From positions 1-61,829 of the IMG/VR virus record IMGVR_UViG_3300011114_000316: a stretch of DNA of 61,829 bases; one strand, given 5' to 3'. The notes under the pieces are model-generated. The model saw nothing but the letters and a program-made list of their open reading frames with translations. It searched no databases and was not told where the DNA came from. Positions 50,077 to 57,002 of the stretch are shown here, piece by piece. The position numbers were made by a program, and so were the translations under genes. Numbering within the stretch: the first letter of the stretch is position 1; each line of letters opens with the position of its first letter. The stretch is from a virus.

Positions 50077-50424
50077 ATGTACGACCTACACTGCTACGCG
50101 CGCAAGACCCACAAGTACCGCGCCGGATGGACCGGCTGGGATGACTGGGACTACCTCACCACCCTGCGGGTCACCCCGTTGCGATCAGCCCGTGAGCCCC
50201 GCGGGTTCGATGACGGCGGGACCTACGTTCAGTACGTCCGATTGCCTGCCGGCGTCAACCGCAAGGCCAAGGCGCGCATCATCCGGTCTATCGAGGACAC
50301 CATCAGCGGCACCGGCTGCAAACATCAATACGACTGCTGCGGCTGCGCTAGCCACAGGGCAACCGTTCGCTCGATCAGCCGCCGCGATCTACTCATTCAC
50401 ACCAGCGTTTCATTTAACTATTGA
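50077..50424 (+). CDS. Hypothetical island protein with a Cys/His cluster
   Basis: A 115-residue protein from ATG 50077 (TTGGAG upstream). MYDLHCYARKTHKYRAGWTG and DDWDYLTTLRVTPL precede RAKARIIRSIEDTISGTG-like helix and CKHQYDCCGCASHRA, a Cys/His cluster that may bind zinc. The function is unknown. An in-frame upstream start at 50008 is rejected because it would overlap the previous gene. Confidence 0.6.
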   Translation: MYDLHCYARKTHKYRAGWTGWDDWDYLTTLRVTPLRSAREPRGFDDGGTYVQYVRLPAGVNRKAKARIIRSIEDTISGTGCKHQYDCCGCASHRATVRSISRRDLLIHTSVSFNY

Positions 50425-50431
50425 GGCAACC

Positions 50432-50614
50432 ATGGACCCAATCATCCGCTACAAGAAACACACCGACGTTCAGGAAACATGGCGCGAGCACGGCTGGACC
50501 AGCCCCGCAGAGAATCCCGTCATCGTGGCCAAATGGAAGTTTTACCAGACCATTGGCACCCGCGGCATCGAGGCAGACGAGGAGGAACTGTTGAAGCATC
50601 AGGCCCGACGCTGA
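50432..50614 (+). CDS. Hypothetical small protein, last island gene
   Basis: A 60-residue protein from ATG 50432 with TTGAGGCAACC upstream. It reads MDPIIRYKKHTDVQETWREH, then GWTSPAENPVIVAKWKFYQT and a charged end. Its last 16 bases overlap the convergent primase gene. A longer frame upstream is a shadow of the previous gene. The function is unknown. Confidence 0.55.
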   Translation: MDPIIRYKKHTDVQETWREHGWTSPAENPVIVAKWKFYQTIGTRGIEADEEELLKHQARR

Positions 50615-51423
50615 CGCAAAAGGCACAGGCGCATAGCCTGTGAAAGCCTGAAGGTGCCCAGCCGACGCCACGCGTCATGGGCATCTTCTCCCACGACCTC
50701 GCTCATCCAGTAAGGCCAGCCGGTTTCCCTGGCTACCCTCTCCCCGGTACCCGACGCATCGTTATCCGCGATCACCACCCCCGCGGGCAACTTCCTGGCG
50801 ATCTTGGCTAGATTCCCAGCACTGAAACAGACATGGATCCGATAGGGAATCTTCAGGGCCTCACAGATCATCCGGACAGCAATCCCAGTGACGTACCCCT
50901 CTACCAGGATATGCTGACCCCTGGCGTCCATCACAAACTCCGCTTCGCTGGTGCGCTGCCCGGTCAAAAACTTCTTTTGACCATCCGGTGAGATCAACTG
51001 GCAACCGACCAGCCGGCCATCTACTTTCATCGGCACAACCAACAACACCGCGTTATCGGTCTGCCAAACCAGACCCCGCTCGGTTTTCAGGCCCTTCTGG
51101 AATAGGTAATCGTGCTCATGCATGACTGCCTTGCTGATGATCCAGGCTGCTTTCTGGGCTGCTTTCTCTTGATCAGCCTGCGTTTTGCCTGCGTTTTGCC
51201 TGCGTTCTATCTGCGTTTTGATATCAGCCGGTTTATCTGACTGCCATACCGATACCGACGTTTCAGTGGCATGGTTCTGAACGAAGCCATGATCACCCAT
51301 GTACTTCACTGCCCCGTTACGCTTCTTTGGATGGTCTTCCGTCGCATACCTACGCCATACCCCCACGGGGGGAAGGTAGTCGATCAGGATGCCGTGCAGC
51401 CGACAGAAATCCAGAAAGGTCAT
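50599..51423 (-). CDS. TOPRIM-domain DNA primase
   Basis: A 274-residue protein. The N-terminal region (FLDFCRLHGILIDYLPPVGV; WRRYATEDHPKKRNGAVKYM) resembles phage primases. The TOPRIM core is ILVEGYVTGIAVRMICEAL with its Glu, then VVIADNDASGTGERVA with the D-x-D. It makes RNA primers with the helicase encoded immediately upstream, whose stop overlaps this start as ATGA. The small size suggests no separate helicase domain. Confidence 0.8.
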   Translation of the reverse strand: MTFLDFCRLHGILIDYLPPVGVWRRYATEDHPKKRNGAVKYMGDHGFVQNHATETSVSVWQSDKPADIKTQIERRQNAGKTQADQEKAAQKAAWIISKAVMHEHDYLFQKGLKTERGLVWQTDNAVLLVVPMKVDGRLVGCQLISPDGQKKFLTGQRTSEAEFVMDARGQHILVEGYVTGIAVRMICEALKIPYRIHVCFSAGNLAKIARKLPAGVVIADNDASGTGERVARETGWPYWMSEVVGEDAHDAWRRLGTFRLSQAMRLCLLRQRRA

Positions 51424-52886
51424 CGCTTGCTCCGCAGGTACTTGATCAGCCGGTGTTTGATAAACCCATCCACCTCTTTGTTGGGAGTCACCGGTTTATC
51501 CTGCAAACCATTCGGCCAGTGCCCAAACTTTTCTTTGAAAGTGTGCGACGCACGACCCCTGCTCCATCCTTTGTACACAACGTTGTGATACAGCATCGAC
51601 CACCAATCCTGCTTGCTTAGCTGGCCGATCTGCCGGCTCCTCAATTCCTCCATCTGGCCGGGAACCTCAACCACTAGGCTCTTCCGCGGCCTGACGTATC
51701 CGCAGTGCGCACAAATGTCCGACTTTGGATCCCACAACGCGTGACACGCCGGACACTGCGACTCTTTCTTTTCCTTCTCTGTCGGCTCTTGTTTAGGTTT
51801 CTCCCGGCCATCATCCAGTTTGCTTACGCCGTTCTGATAGATGTCATCCCAGTCTTCCTGAAAGCGTAAGTAGTTGCCGCTGTGATCAAGCCATAGCGCA
51901 AACTCTTTACCCTCATACCCTCGCATCACCCTGCCCATCTGCTGGATGTGAGACGACAGAGATTTGCTAAAGGGTCTGGCAGATATGCCAACCATGACAT
52001 CCGGCACGTCAAACCCCTTGGTCAGAACGTCCGTCGCGATCAGCCCGTGGATGTTTGTGTCCGGTTTGGAAAACTCCTCAATAACCTGCCGCTTGTAGTC
52101 ATCGTCATCCCGGTAACTGATCGCAATAAAGTTAAATCCCTGCTCAGCAAACTTGCTGGCCAAGTGCGCCCCATGGTTCACGCCAGAACAAAACACAATC
52201 GTCTTACGCGGCCCTCCGAAGACCTCAGCCGTTTTGGATACCCATTCCTGAACGATATCCCCGGTGATGACTTTTCCTCGAGTAGACGCCTCCACCTGGG
52301 ACCATTCACCCGCGACCTTCTTTGCCCCCGTCATGTCGATCTGCTTGGCTATGAACACCCGCAGCGGCACCAGAACTTTCTTCTCAACCAACTGCGCAGT
52401 CGTGACCGTCGAGATCACGTTGTCGTACGTCCGCCCCAGCCCTTTGGTAAACGGTGTCGCAGTCAGCCCGACAACCCGGACACTCGGATTGTTCTTGATG
52501 AACTCGATGGTCTGCCCACGCATTGCGTGACATTCATCAACAATCATCAAGTTCAAGCCAGGAAAAGATCCACGACGCTCGAGAGTCTGCGCAGAACAAA
52601 CCTGAATGTGCTCACTGGGCCTGTATCGCCAATGCCCAGCCTGCAGTACGCCGTGGTTGATCTGGTACTTCTGTAGCCTCTGACTGGTCTGATCACACAG
52701 GATCACCCGGTCAAGGATCATCGCCGCCCGGTTGCCTTTGGACAAAACAGCAGAAAGCAAAGCTATCGCCATTTCTGTCTTTCCAGCCCCGGTCGGCGCG
52801 TACAGAATCTGCGCTCGAGATCCATCCGCAAACCCCTGGCGCAGCGCCTCCAAAGTTTCGTTTTGGTAGTCTCGCAACGTCAGCAT
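51420..52886 (-). CDS. SF2 DEAD/DEAH-type helicase with zinc finger
   Basis: A 488-residue protein. Walker A APTGAGKT (30-37), VDECHAM (DECH at 117-120), VVGLTATPF motif III, and QMGRVMRGYEGKEF motif VI give an SF2 helicase of the type III restriction / UvrB-like class. Near residue 390 CPACHALWDPKSDICAHCGY forms a zinc finger. It probably unwinds phage DNA with the primase. It stands three bases after the ParB-like gene. Confidence 0.85.
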   Translation of the reverse strand: MLTLRDYQNETLEALRQGFADGSRAQILYAPTGAGKTEMAIALLSAVLSKGNRAAMILDRVILCDQTSQRLQKYQINHGVLQAGHWRYRPSEHIQVCSAQTLERRGSFPGLNLMIVDECHAMRGQTIEFIKNNPSVRVVGLTATPFTKGLGRTYDNVISTVTTAQLVEKKVLVPLRVFIAKQIDMTGAKKVAGEWSQVEASTRGKVITGDIVQEWVSKTAEVFGGPRKTIVFCSGVNHGAHLASKFAEQGFNFIAISYRDDDDYKRQVIEEFSKPDTNIHGLIATDVLTKGFDVPDVMVGISARPFSKSLSSHIQQMGRVMRGYEGKEFALWLDHSGNYLRFQEDWDDIYQNGVSKLDDGREKPKQEPTEKEKKESQCPACHALWDPKSDICAHCGYVRPRKSLVVEVPGQMEELRSRQIGQLSKQDWWSMLYHNVVYKGWSRGRASHTFKEKFGHWPNGLQDKPVTPNKEVDGFIKHRLIKYLRSKR

Positions 52887-52889
52887 TGC

Positions 52890-53678
52890 TTACCCCTGCA
52901 GTTTCTTAAGCTGCCTCTGTTGCGCAGCCACCTGCTTCTTCAGTTCAGCGTTCTCCCACTGATACCGATCCCGGCTAGCCTTGACCGACTCCAACTCCAC
53001 CCGCAACAACTTGATCTCGGCCCGGAGATCATCGATCAACTGACCAGCCGCCTCCTTCTCCTCAGCCGGCAACACCGCCATAGCCAGCTTTTTGGTTAGC
53101 TCCGCGTTCTCTTCCGCCAGGGTTTCGATCATTACATCCTGCTCTGACGGACCCTCATCCGGCTCTGCAGGGGTGGCAACGTTGCCACTTGGCTCAGGTT
53201 TGGCCGCGGGAACTGGCTTCTTTTCCACTGGCGGGGTGGCAACGTTGCCACTTTCAGGGGTGCGCAAAGCACTGACAAACGTATGACTGACCCCTACGTG
53301 TTTACCGATCTGCCGGTTGCTCCACTTGATGCACTCATCATCCGACAACATTTCCAAGACCAACCGACGCTTCTCTGTGCGGCTTAGAGGCTTACCGTGC
53401 GCAGTGTTGGCCTTCCACTTCCCTAACCAAACATCCCGCCACGTACCCGTAATCACGTCGGCTTCGATCTCGTACTCGTCAATGTCACTGGTCGCTTGAT
53501 ACCGGTGAAACCCATCCACCAGGACGTACGTAGACTTGTCCACGAGCACAACCGTGACCGGAGGAAAGCGTACGCCGTCTCGCATCAGGTCTGCGTACGT
53601 TTGCACGAGTTCCAAATCCAGAGAAATGCGGCTTTGGTACTTCTGATCTACCGTTATGTCTTTGATATTCAAGAACAT
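52890..53678 (-). CDS. ParB-like protein with HTH and C-terminal coiled coil
   Basis: A 262-residue protein. ParB/Srx-type N-domain: YQSRISLD (14-21) and VLVDGFHRYQA (52-62), the place of the ParB nucleotide-binding GxxR motif. An HTH follows (KWSNRQIGKHVGVSHTFVSA, 118-137), then a linker that contains GNVATP twice, each encoded by the palindrome, then a coiled coil (residues about 185-262). A ParB fold next to a helicase and primase suggests a DNA-binding role in replication, partition or regulation. Its binding site is unknown. Confidence 0.7.
   Translation of the reverse strand: MFLNIKDITVDQKYQSRISLDLELVQTYADLMRDGVRFPPVTVVLVDKSTYVLVDGFHRYQATSDIDEYEIEADVITGTWRDVWLGKWKANTAHGKPLSRTEKRRLVLEMLSDDECIKWSNRQIGKHVGVSHTFVSALRTPESGNVATPPVEKKPVPAAKPEPSGNVATPAEPDEGPSEQDVMIETLAEENAELTKKLAMAVLPAEEKEAAGQLIDDLRAEIKLLRVELESVKASRDRYQWENAELKKQVAAQQRQLKKLQG
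53173..53188. repeat. Palindrome GTGGCAACGTTGCCAC, copy 4
   Basis: A perfect 16-bp palindrome in the linker of the ParB-like gene, read as SGNVATP. It is 63 bases from copy 5. Confidence 0.95.
53236..53251. repeat. Palindrome GTGGCAACGTTGCCAC, copy 5
   Basis: A perfect 16-bp palindrome in the same gene just after the HTH-coding part, again read as SGNVATP. Confidence 0.95.
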
Positions 53679-53682
53679 TTGT

Positions 53683-53717
53683 TTGATTTCCCTTTGTTAC
53701 CTGTTATATTCCGTTCC
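53683..53717 (+). promoter_or_regulatory. Candidate rightward promoter sharing a 20-bp motif with the early promoter
   Basis: TACCTGTTATATTCCGTTCC (53698-53717) matches 19 of 20 bases of 54922-54941, where it holds the -10 of the early promoter. Here the -10 TATATT (53705-53710) has a weak -35 TTGATT (53683-53688) 16 bases upstream. It faces a stretch without genes, so it may drive a non-coding RNA, or the motif may be an operator. Confidence 0.4.
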
Positions 53718-54015
53718 AATATACCAGCCAGATTCCCAAGTTCTGAGTCGCCCAAGGGGTGGAGCCCGTCCTCCTCCCCCGCCCCAGGCGGCTAGAGTAA
53801 CTTTTCTAGCGCCCCAGGCTACCGTGGCGGCAACGATTATTTCAATGTGGAACTTGTCTACCACCCTTGTTTCCACATCTGTACCAGTCCCTCGTTGACA
53901 GGCTGGCGACGAACAAACCGGGGGTGCTCGGTGCCGTGTGTTTTCTTCCGCGCCGCCCATTCAGGCTCTTGCTATCGTGCGGAGTACGCCCGGCTACCCG
54001 CCGGGAGGGGTAGCT
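53718..54015. other. Region without a convincing gene; inverted repeats
   Basis: About 300 bases between the ParB-like gene and the small gene at 54016. I see no ORF with good codon use or start signal. It holds the dyad GCTAGA-8-TCTAGC flanked by two copies of CGCCCCAGGC near 53780-53820, and a GC hairpin CCCGGC-TACCC-GCCGGG near 53988-54004. An origin, a small RNA or a decayed gene are possible. Confidence 0.5.
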
Positions 54016-54288
54016 CTACTGCGTTACTTCGTCAACAATCTTGCCGTGCTCTAGGCCGACGCGATGCTTAATCTCGATGGCATAGTAGGTGAAATCTTTG
54101 TGGCCGTGGCTAACCGCGCTGCTCGCAAATTTGCGACAGCATTCGATAGCTGAATCAAGGGTGTCGTGAAGATAAACAAAGCGGGCTGATCGACCTGACT
54201 GCGACCGCATGAACACAGCGTACTTGGGACAGTCGGCCTCGTGCAATTGCTGCACTGTTCGCTTGAGATAACCCGGTTCGTTGTCCAT
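54016..54288 (-). CDS. Hypothetical small protein with hairpin-embedded start
   Basis: A 90-residue protein. GYLKRTVQQLHEADCPKYAV, SGRSARFVYLHDTLDSAIEC and HKDFTYYAIEIKHRVGLEHG are visible. The family is not recognised. The ATG is at the 3' arm of a hairpin (see 54288-54312) with AAGG in the loop. Upstream lies a long inverted repeat. The gene is bounded by a terminator at 54517-54543 on its upstream side, so it needs its own promoter. Confidence 0.55.
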   Translation of the reverse strand: MDNEPGYLKRTVQQLHEADCPKYAVFMRSQSGRSARFVYLHDTLDSAIECCRKFASSAVSHGHKDFTYYAIEIKHRVGLEHGKIVDEVTQ

Positions 54289-54312
54289 GCCACAGCCTTT
54301 GAATGCGTGGCA
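54288..54312 (-). promoter_or_regulatory. Hairpin over the start of the small gene
   Basis: On the minus strand TGCCAC pairs with GTGGCA across a 13-base loop that contains AAAGG; the last stem base is the A of the ATG. Opening and closing of this stem could control ribosome access. Prediction only. Confidence 0.4.
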
Positions 54313-54322
54313 CCAAAACGAA

Positions 54323-54416
54323 AACCCTCACGGGGATAGGCTTTGGGCTTGGTTGCCACTATCAAGAAGGCTCGCCCCTCCCTGACTGTTTGACTAAGCC
54401 CGCCCCCGTGAGGGTT
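54323..54416. repeat. Long inverted repeat, possible structured RNA
   Basis: AACCCTCACGGGG (54323-54335) and CCCCGTGAGGGTT (54404-54416) are perfect 13-bp arms. Inside them GGGCTT (54345-54350) pairs with AAGCCC (54396-54401). On the minus strand the outer stem is followed by TTTCGTTTT. It may be a leader RNA or small RNA upstream of the gene at 54288, or a DNA structure. Confidence 0.6.
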
Positions 54417-54498
54417 CGGATGTGCGCTGGCGAGAGCATGTCGGGTTACCAGCCCAACAATTATTTGTATCGTATCAACCAACTCCAAGACGTGTCAA

Positions 54499-54514
54499 GT
54501 GGCAACGTTGCCAC
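54499..54514. repeat. Palindrome GTGGCAACGTTGCCAC, copy 6 (non-coding)
   Basis: The only copy outside a gene; extended to a 20-bp perfect palindrome (54497-54516). It abuts the U-tract end of the VRR-NUC terminator. Confidence 0.95.
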
Positions 54515-54516
54515 TT

Positions 54517-54543
54517 AAAAAAACAGGGCCACGAGAGCCCTGT
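54517..54543 (-). terminator. Rho-independent terminator after the VRR-NUC gene
   Basis: On the minus strand ACAGGGC-TCTCGTG-GCCCTGT is a perfect 7-bp stem with a 7-base loop, followed directly by TTTTTT. It lies about 30 bases after the stop of the VRR-NUC gene. It is a textbook intrinsic terminator. Confidence 0.85.
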
Positions 54544-54574
54544 AAACATACCTGGAGGAGACTACACACGTAGT

Positions 54575-54862
54575 CTACTTCAAACCGCGCAAGGCGGCAA
54601 TGGCTGCGTCCATGGAATTAGCTTTAACCAGCGGACCACCCGGCCAATCATCGAAGAACTTCTGCTCCGCCTCGGTCAACTTCTGCTGTGACGGCGGCTT
54701 CTGTCCGTCCTTGATCTCAATCAGCAAGGTATGCCCCCGATACCCGACTAAAAGATCTGGTAATCCATCCCCCTGCGTGATCACCCGGACGTACGCGCCG
54801 GCCTTGCGTAGTCCCTCTACGATCTCGTGAGAGTTACTGTCAACCCTGGCGGCTCTTCTCAT
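54575..54862 (-). CDS. VRR-NUC nuclease
   Basis: A 95-residue protein. NSHEIVEGLRKAGAYVRVIT (in part), GDGLPDLLVGYRGHTLLIEI with the nuclease Asp and Glu, KDGQKPPSQQKLTEAEQKFF and a C-terminal helix give the minimal VRR-NUC fold. These stand-alone phage forms resolve branched DNA. GGAGG stands 6 bases before ATG. The gene is divergent from the early operon and has its own terminator. Confidence 0.85.
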   Translation of the reverse strand: MRRAARVDSNSHEIVEGLRKAGAYVRVITQGDGLPDLLVGYRGHTLLIEIKDGQKPPSQQKLTEAEQKFFDDWPGGPLVKANSMDAAIAALRGLK

Positions 54863-54901
54863 CCATCCCTCCGTTCCGTTTTTTGCAAGTCAGACATGTT
54901 C

Positions 54902-54934
54902 ATTTTGACACACTCAAAATATACCTGTTATATT
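54902..54934 (+). promoter_or_regulatory. Early promoter with operator-like dyad
   Basis: -35 TTGACA (54905-54910), 18-base spacer, -10 TATATT (54929-54934); the first early gene starts 31 bases later. The perfect dyad ATTTTGA-CACAC-TCAAAAT (54902-54920) covers the -35, as a repressor operator would. It is the strongest sigma70-type promoter I found in the window. Confidence 0.75.
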
Positions 54935-54964
54935 CCGCTCCCCATTACCCGTTAGGAGACTACT

Positions 54965-55192
54965 GTGACTGATGAAGAACGAAAAGAATGGATTGCTTGC
55001 GTAGCTGCCTCACACAAAACAACGCAGGTGCTGATGGACATCACGACGGGACCGCGGCAGGGACTCATTGCTGCTTGCATGTTGTTGATTACCGTTGCCA
55101 ACGCTTGTGATGTTGAGAAGGGAAACACAGTCGATATGTTGATGCATCTGTGGGAAGTGTTTGACAACGAAGCGGACAGGCCAATCCAATGA
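54965..55192 (+). CDS. Hypothetical early protein
   Basis: A 75-residue protein with a GTG start and AGGAG 8 bases upstream. It is helical (EERKEWIACVAASHKTTQVL; GLIAACMLLITVANACDVEK). It is the first gene of the rightward early operon, and its stop overlaps the next start. The function is unknown. Its first place suggests a regulator or host-takeover role, without proof. Confidence 0.65.
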   Translation: MTDEERKEWIACVAASHKTTQVLMDITTGPRQGLIAACMLLITVANACDVEKGNTVDMLMHLWEVFDNEADRPIQ

Positions 55193-56064
55193 AGATCACC
55201 AACAAACACAACCTGCCGCAGACGATTGTCAATGTACTCCATCGTCCGACGTACTCCAAAGGCAAAGCACACATCTCTGCGACGGAGTTGATCAACAGCC
55301 CGCGGATTGTTCAGTTGAAGAGGATGCACTGGGATGAGCTCGAGCAAGACGCATCCGAGCTGTGGTGGTCGTTGTTTGGCTCTGCAGTACACAACATCCT
55401 CGAGCATGGCCGCGATGTTCATCATGTAGTCGAGCAACGTCTACATGCGGAGTGTGCTGGCTGGTCTATCTCTGGTGCTATCGATCTGCAGGAAGTAGAA
55501 GAGGACGGGATCATCATCAGTGACTACAAAGTCACAAGCGCGTACTCGGTGATGAACGAGAAGGAAGACTGGCACAAGCAGTTGAACATCTATGCGTGGC
55601 TAGTTGAGACGGTCAAGAAGCAGAACGTTAAGAAGCTACAGATCGTGGCCATCGTACGCGATTGGGCGGCTCGTGAAGCGAAGGTGAAGCCTGAGTACCC
55701 ACAGTCCCCTGTTGTAGTTATTGATATCCCTCTGTGGCCGTTTGATCAGCGCCAGGAGTTCATTGAAGACCGGATAACTGTGCATTCCGATGCTGCGTTT
55801 GATGCAGACATGGAAGAGAAGTTGCCGGAGTGTTCATCAACGGATATGTGGGAACGACCAACGTTGTACGCAATCAAGAAAGAAGGAGGTGTAAAGGCAA
55901 AGAAAGTATTTGATACCCGAGAGGAGGCCGAAGCTGCCCTGACTGACGGCCACTTCATTGAAGTACGTTCAGGGGAACGAATCCGCTGCGCCAACTATTG
56001 CCCGGTCAGTGGGTTTTGCGATCAGTACCAAGAATATTTGAGGACTCAAAATGGTGACGCTTAA
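55189..56064 (+). CDS. PD-(D/E)XK nuclease, RecB/Cas4-like
   Basis: A 291-residue protein. SATELINSPRIVQLKRMHWD and GSAVHNILEHGR fit the N-terminal helix with His. The core is SISGAIDLQEVEEDGIIISD followed by YKVTS, that is G-x-x-D and D-Y-K, then a Q-x-x-x-Y helix (HKQLNIYAWLVE). The C-terminus has CANYCPVSGFC, and a possible fourth Cys lies earlier, like the Fe-S site of Cas4/AddB-type nucleases. It probably resects DNA for the ERF pathway encoded downstream. Confidence 0.75.
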   Translation: MKITNKHNLPQTIVNVLHRPTYSKGKAHISATELINSPRIVQLKRMHWDELEQDASELWWSLFGSAVHNILEHGRDVHHVVEQRLHAECAGWSISGAIDLQEVEEDGIIISDYKVTSAYSVMNEKEDWHKQLNIYAWLVETVKKQNVKKLQIVAIVRDWAAREAKVKPEYPQSPVVVIDIPLWPFDQRQEFIEDRITVHSDAAFDADMEEKLPECSSTDMWERPTLYAIKKEGGVKAKKVFDTREEAEAALTDGHFIEVRSGERIRCANYCPVSGFCDQYQEYLRTQNGDA

Positions 56065-56317
56065 TTTTATGGATGAGGATGTTCCTTTCATTATTTCGGC
56101 CATTCGTGCGCGGTCTAACGACCTGTTAGAGAGCGTATTGATTCAGGTTGATATTCAACGCAAGATTCCTATGAAGTCCGAGCCGTTTCCGCCGTCTGAG
56201 ATCAATGTAGACGCCCCGCCGGTTGAAGCGACGGTCACTCCTAAACGTCCCGGTCGCCCAAAAGGTCGCAAAGACTCTGTGAAACGTCGCTCCCCAAAGA
56301 GTGGAGTCGCTAAATGA
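56051..56317 (+). CDS. Small protein with an AT-hook-like tail
   Basis: An 88-residue protein that overlaps both neighbours. The N-terminus is DEDVPFIISAIRARSNDLLE; the C-terminus is KRPGRPKGRKDSVKRRSPKS with the R-P-G-R-P AT-hook core. It would bind the minor groove of AT-rich DNA. Its place between a nuclease and ERF suggests a recombination accessory factor. Confidence 0.6.
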   Translation: MVTLNFMDEDVPFIISAIRARSNDLLESVLIQVDIQRKIPMKSEPFPPSEINVDAPPVEATVTPKRPGRPKGRKDSVKRRSPKSGVAK

Positions 56318-57000
56318 GCGTACACAAGAAACTGATGCAGGCCAGGATCAAGCTGCAGAGTATTGAGCTTAAGAAATCTGGCCAGAACAAGTTTGCCGGG
56401 TTCAGTTACTTTGAACTGGGTGACTTCCTTCCCGCGGTGCAATCGATCTTCGCTGAGGTCGGACTGTGCGGCGTAGTGTCGTATTCCAATGAGTACGCCA
56501 CGCTCAAAATCTTTGACGTTGATCAACCGTCAGATCCGATTGTGATTCTGTCCCCTATGGCTGAGCTAGTGCTGAAAGGGACTCATCCAATTCAGAACAT
56601 GGGCGCGATCCAGACCTATCAGCGTAGGTACCTTTGGATGACTGCACTCGAGATCGTAGAGCACGACCAACTGGACGCTACTGTTGGTGAGCCCGTCAAA
56701 GCTGAGCCGAAACCGGAACCGAAACCGGTGGTGAAACCTCCAAAGAAGATCGAGGGAAAGCCTGGGAGTTGGCAGCTATCCATTGGTCTGAATGAAGACG
56801 GTGACGCTGATAGCTGGGTTGATGCGGTTCTTGACATCACCAAGACGGCGCTGACGTTTGCGACTACCGCGGCTGACGTTCGCGAGATCTTCAAGGTTAA
56901 CAAGGCGATCTACGACAACCTGAAGCAGATTAGCGACGAGTCGTATAACCAAGTGCTGGGTATGTTCCGCGACTCCAAAGACAAATTCAAAGAGGAATAA
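56314..57000 (+). CDS. erf: ERF-family single-strand annealing protein
   Basis: A 228-residue protein. KLMQARIKLQSIELKKSGQN, KFAGFSYFELGDFLPAVQSI, HPIQNMGAIQTYQRRYLWMT are ERF-family hallmarks. A Pro/Lys linker (EPKPEPKPVVKPPKK) follows, then a C-terminal helical domain. It anneals complementary single strands in recombination and genome circularisation, with SSB encoded just after. It starts in an ATGA overlap. Confidence 0.85.
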   Translation: MSVHKKLMQARIKLQSIELKKSGQNKFAGFSYFELGDFLPAVQSIFAEVGLCGVVSYSNEYATLKIFDVDQPSDPIVILSPMAELVLKGTHPIQNMGAIQTYQRRYLWMTALEIVEHDQLDATVGEPVKAEPKPEPKPVVKPPKKIEGKPGSWQLSIGLNEDGDADSWVDAVLDITKTALTFATTAADVREIFKVNKAIYDNLKQISDESYNQVLGMFRDSKDKFKEE

Positions 57001-57002
57001 GC

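Noticed and set aside
53697-53960. 87-residue minus-strand ORF upstream of the ParB-like gene
   Set aside because: Its end overlaps the promoter-like motif, composition is odd (Gly/Arg runs) and there is no ribosome-binding site.
54051-54488. 145-residue minus-strand ORF overlapping the small gene at 54016-54288
   Set aside because: It covers the long inverted repeat and looks like translated structure; the shorter gene in the other frame has better start and composition.
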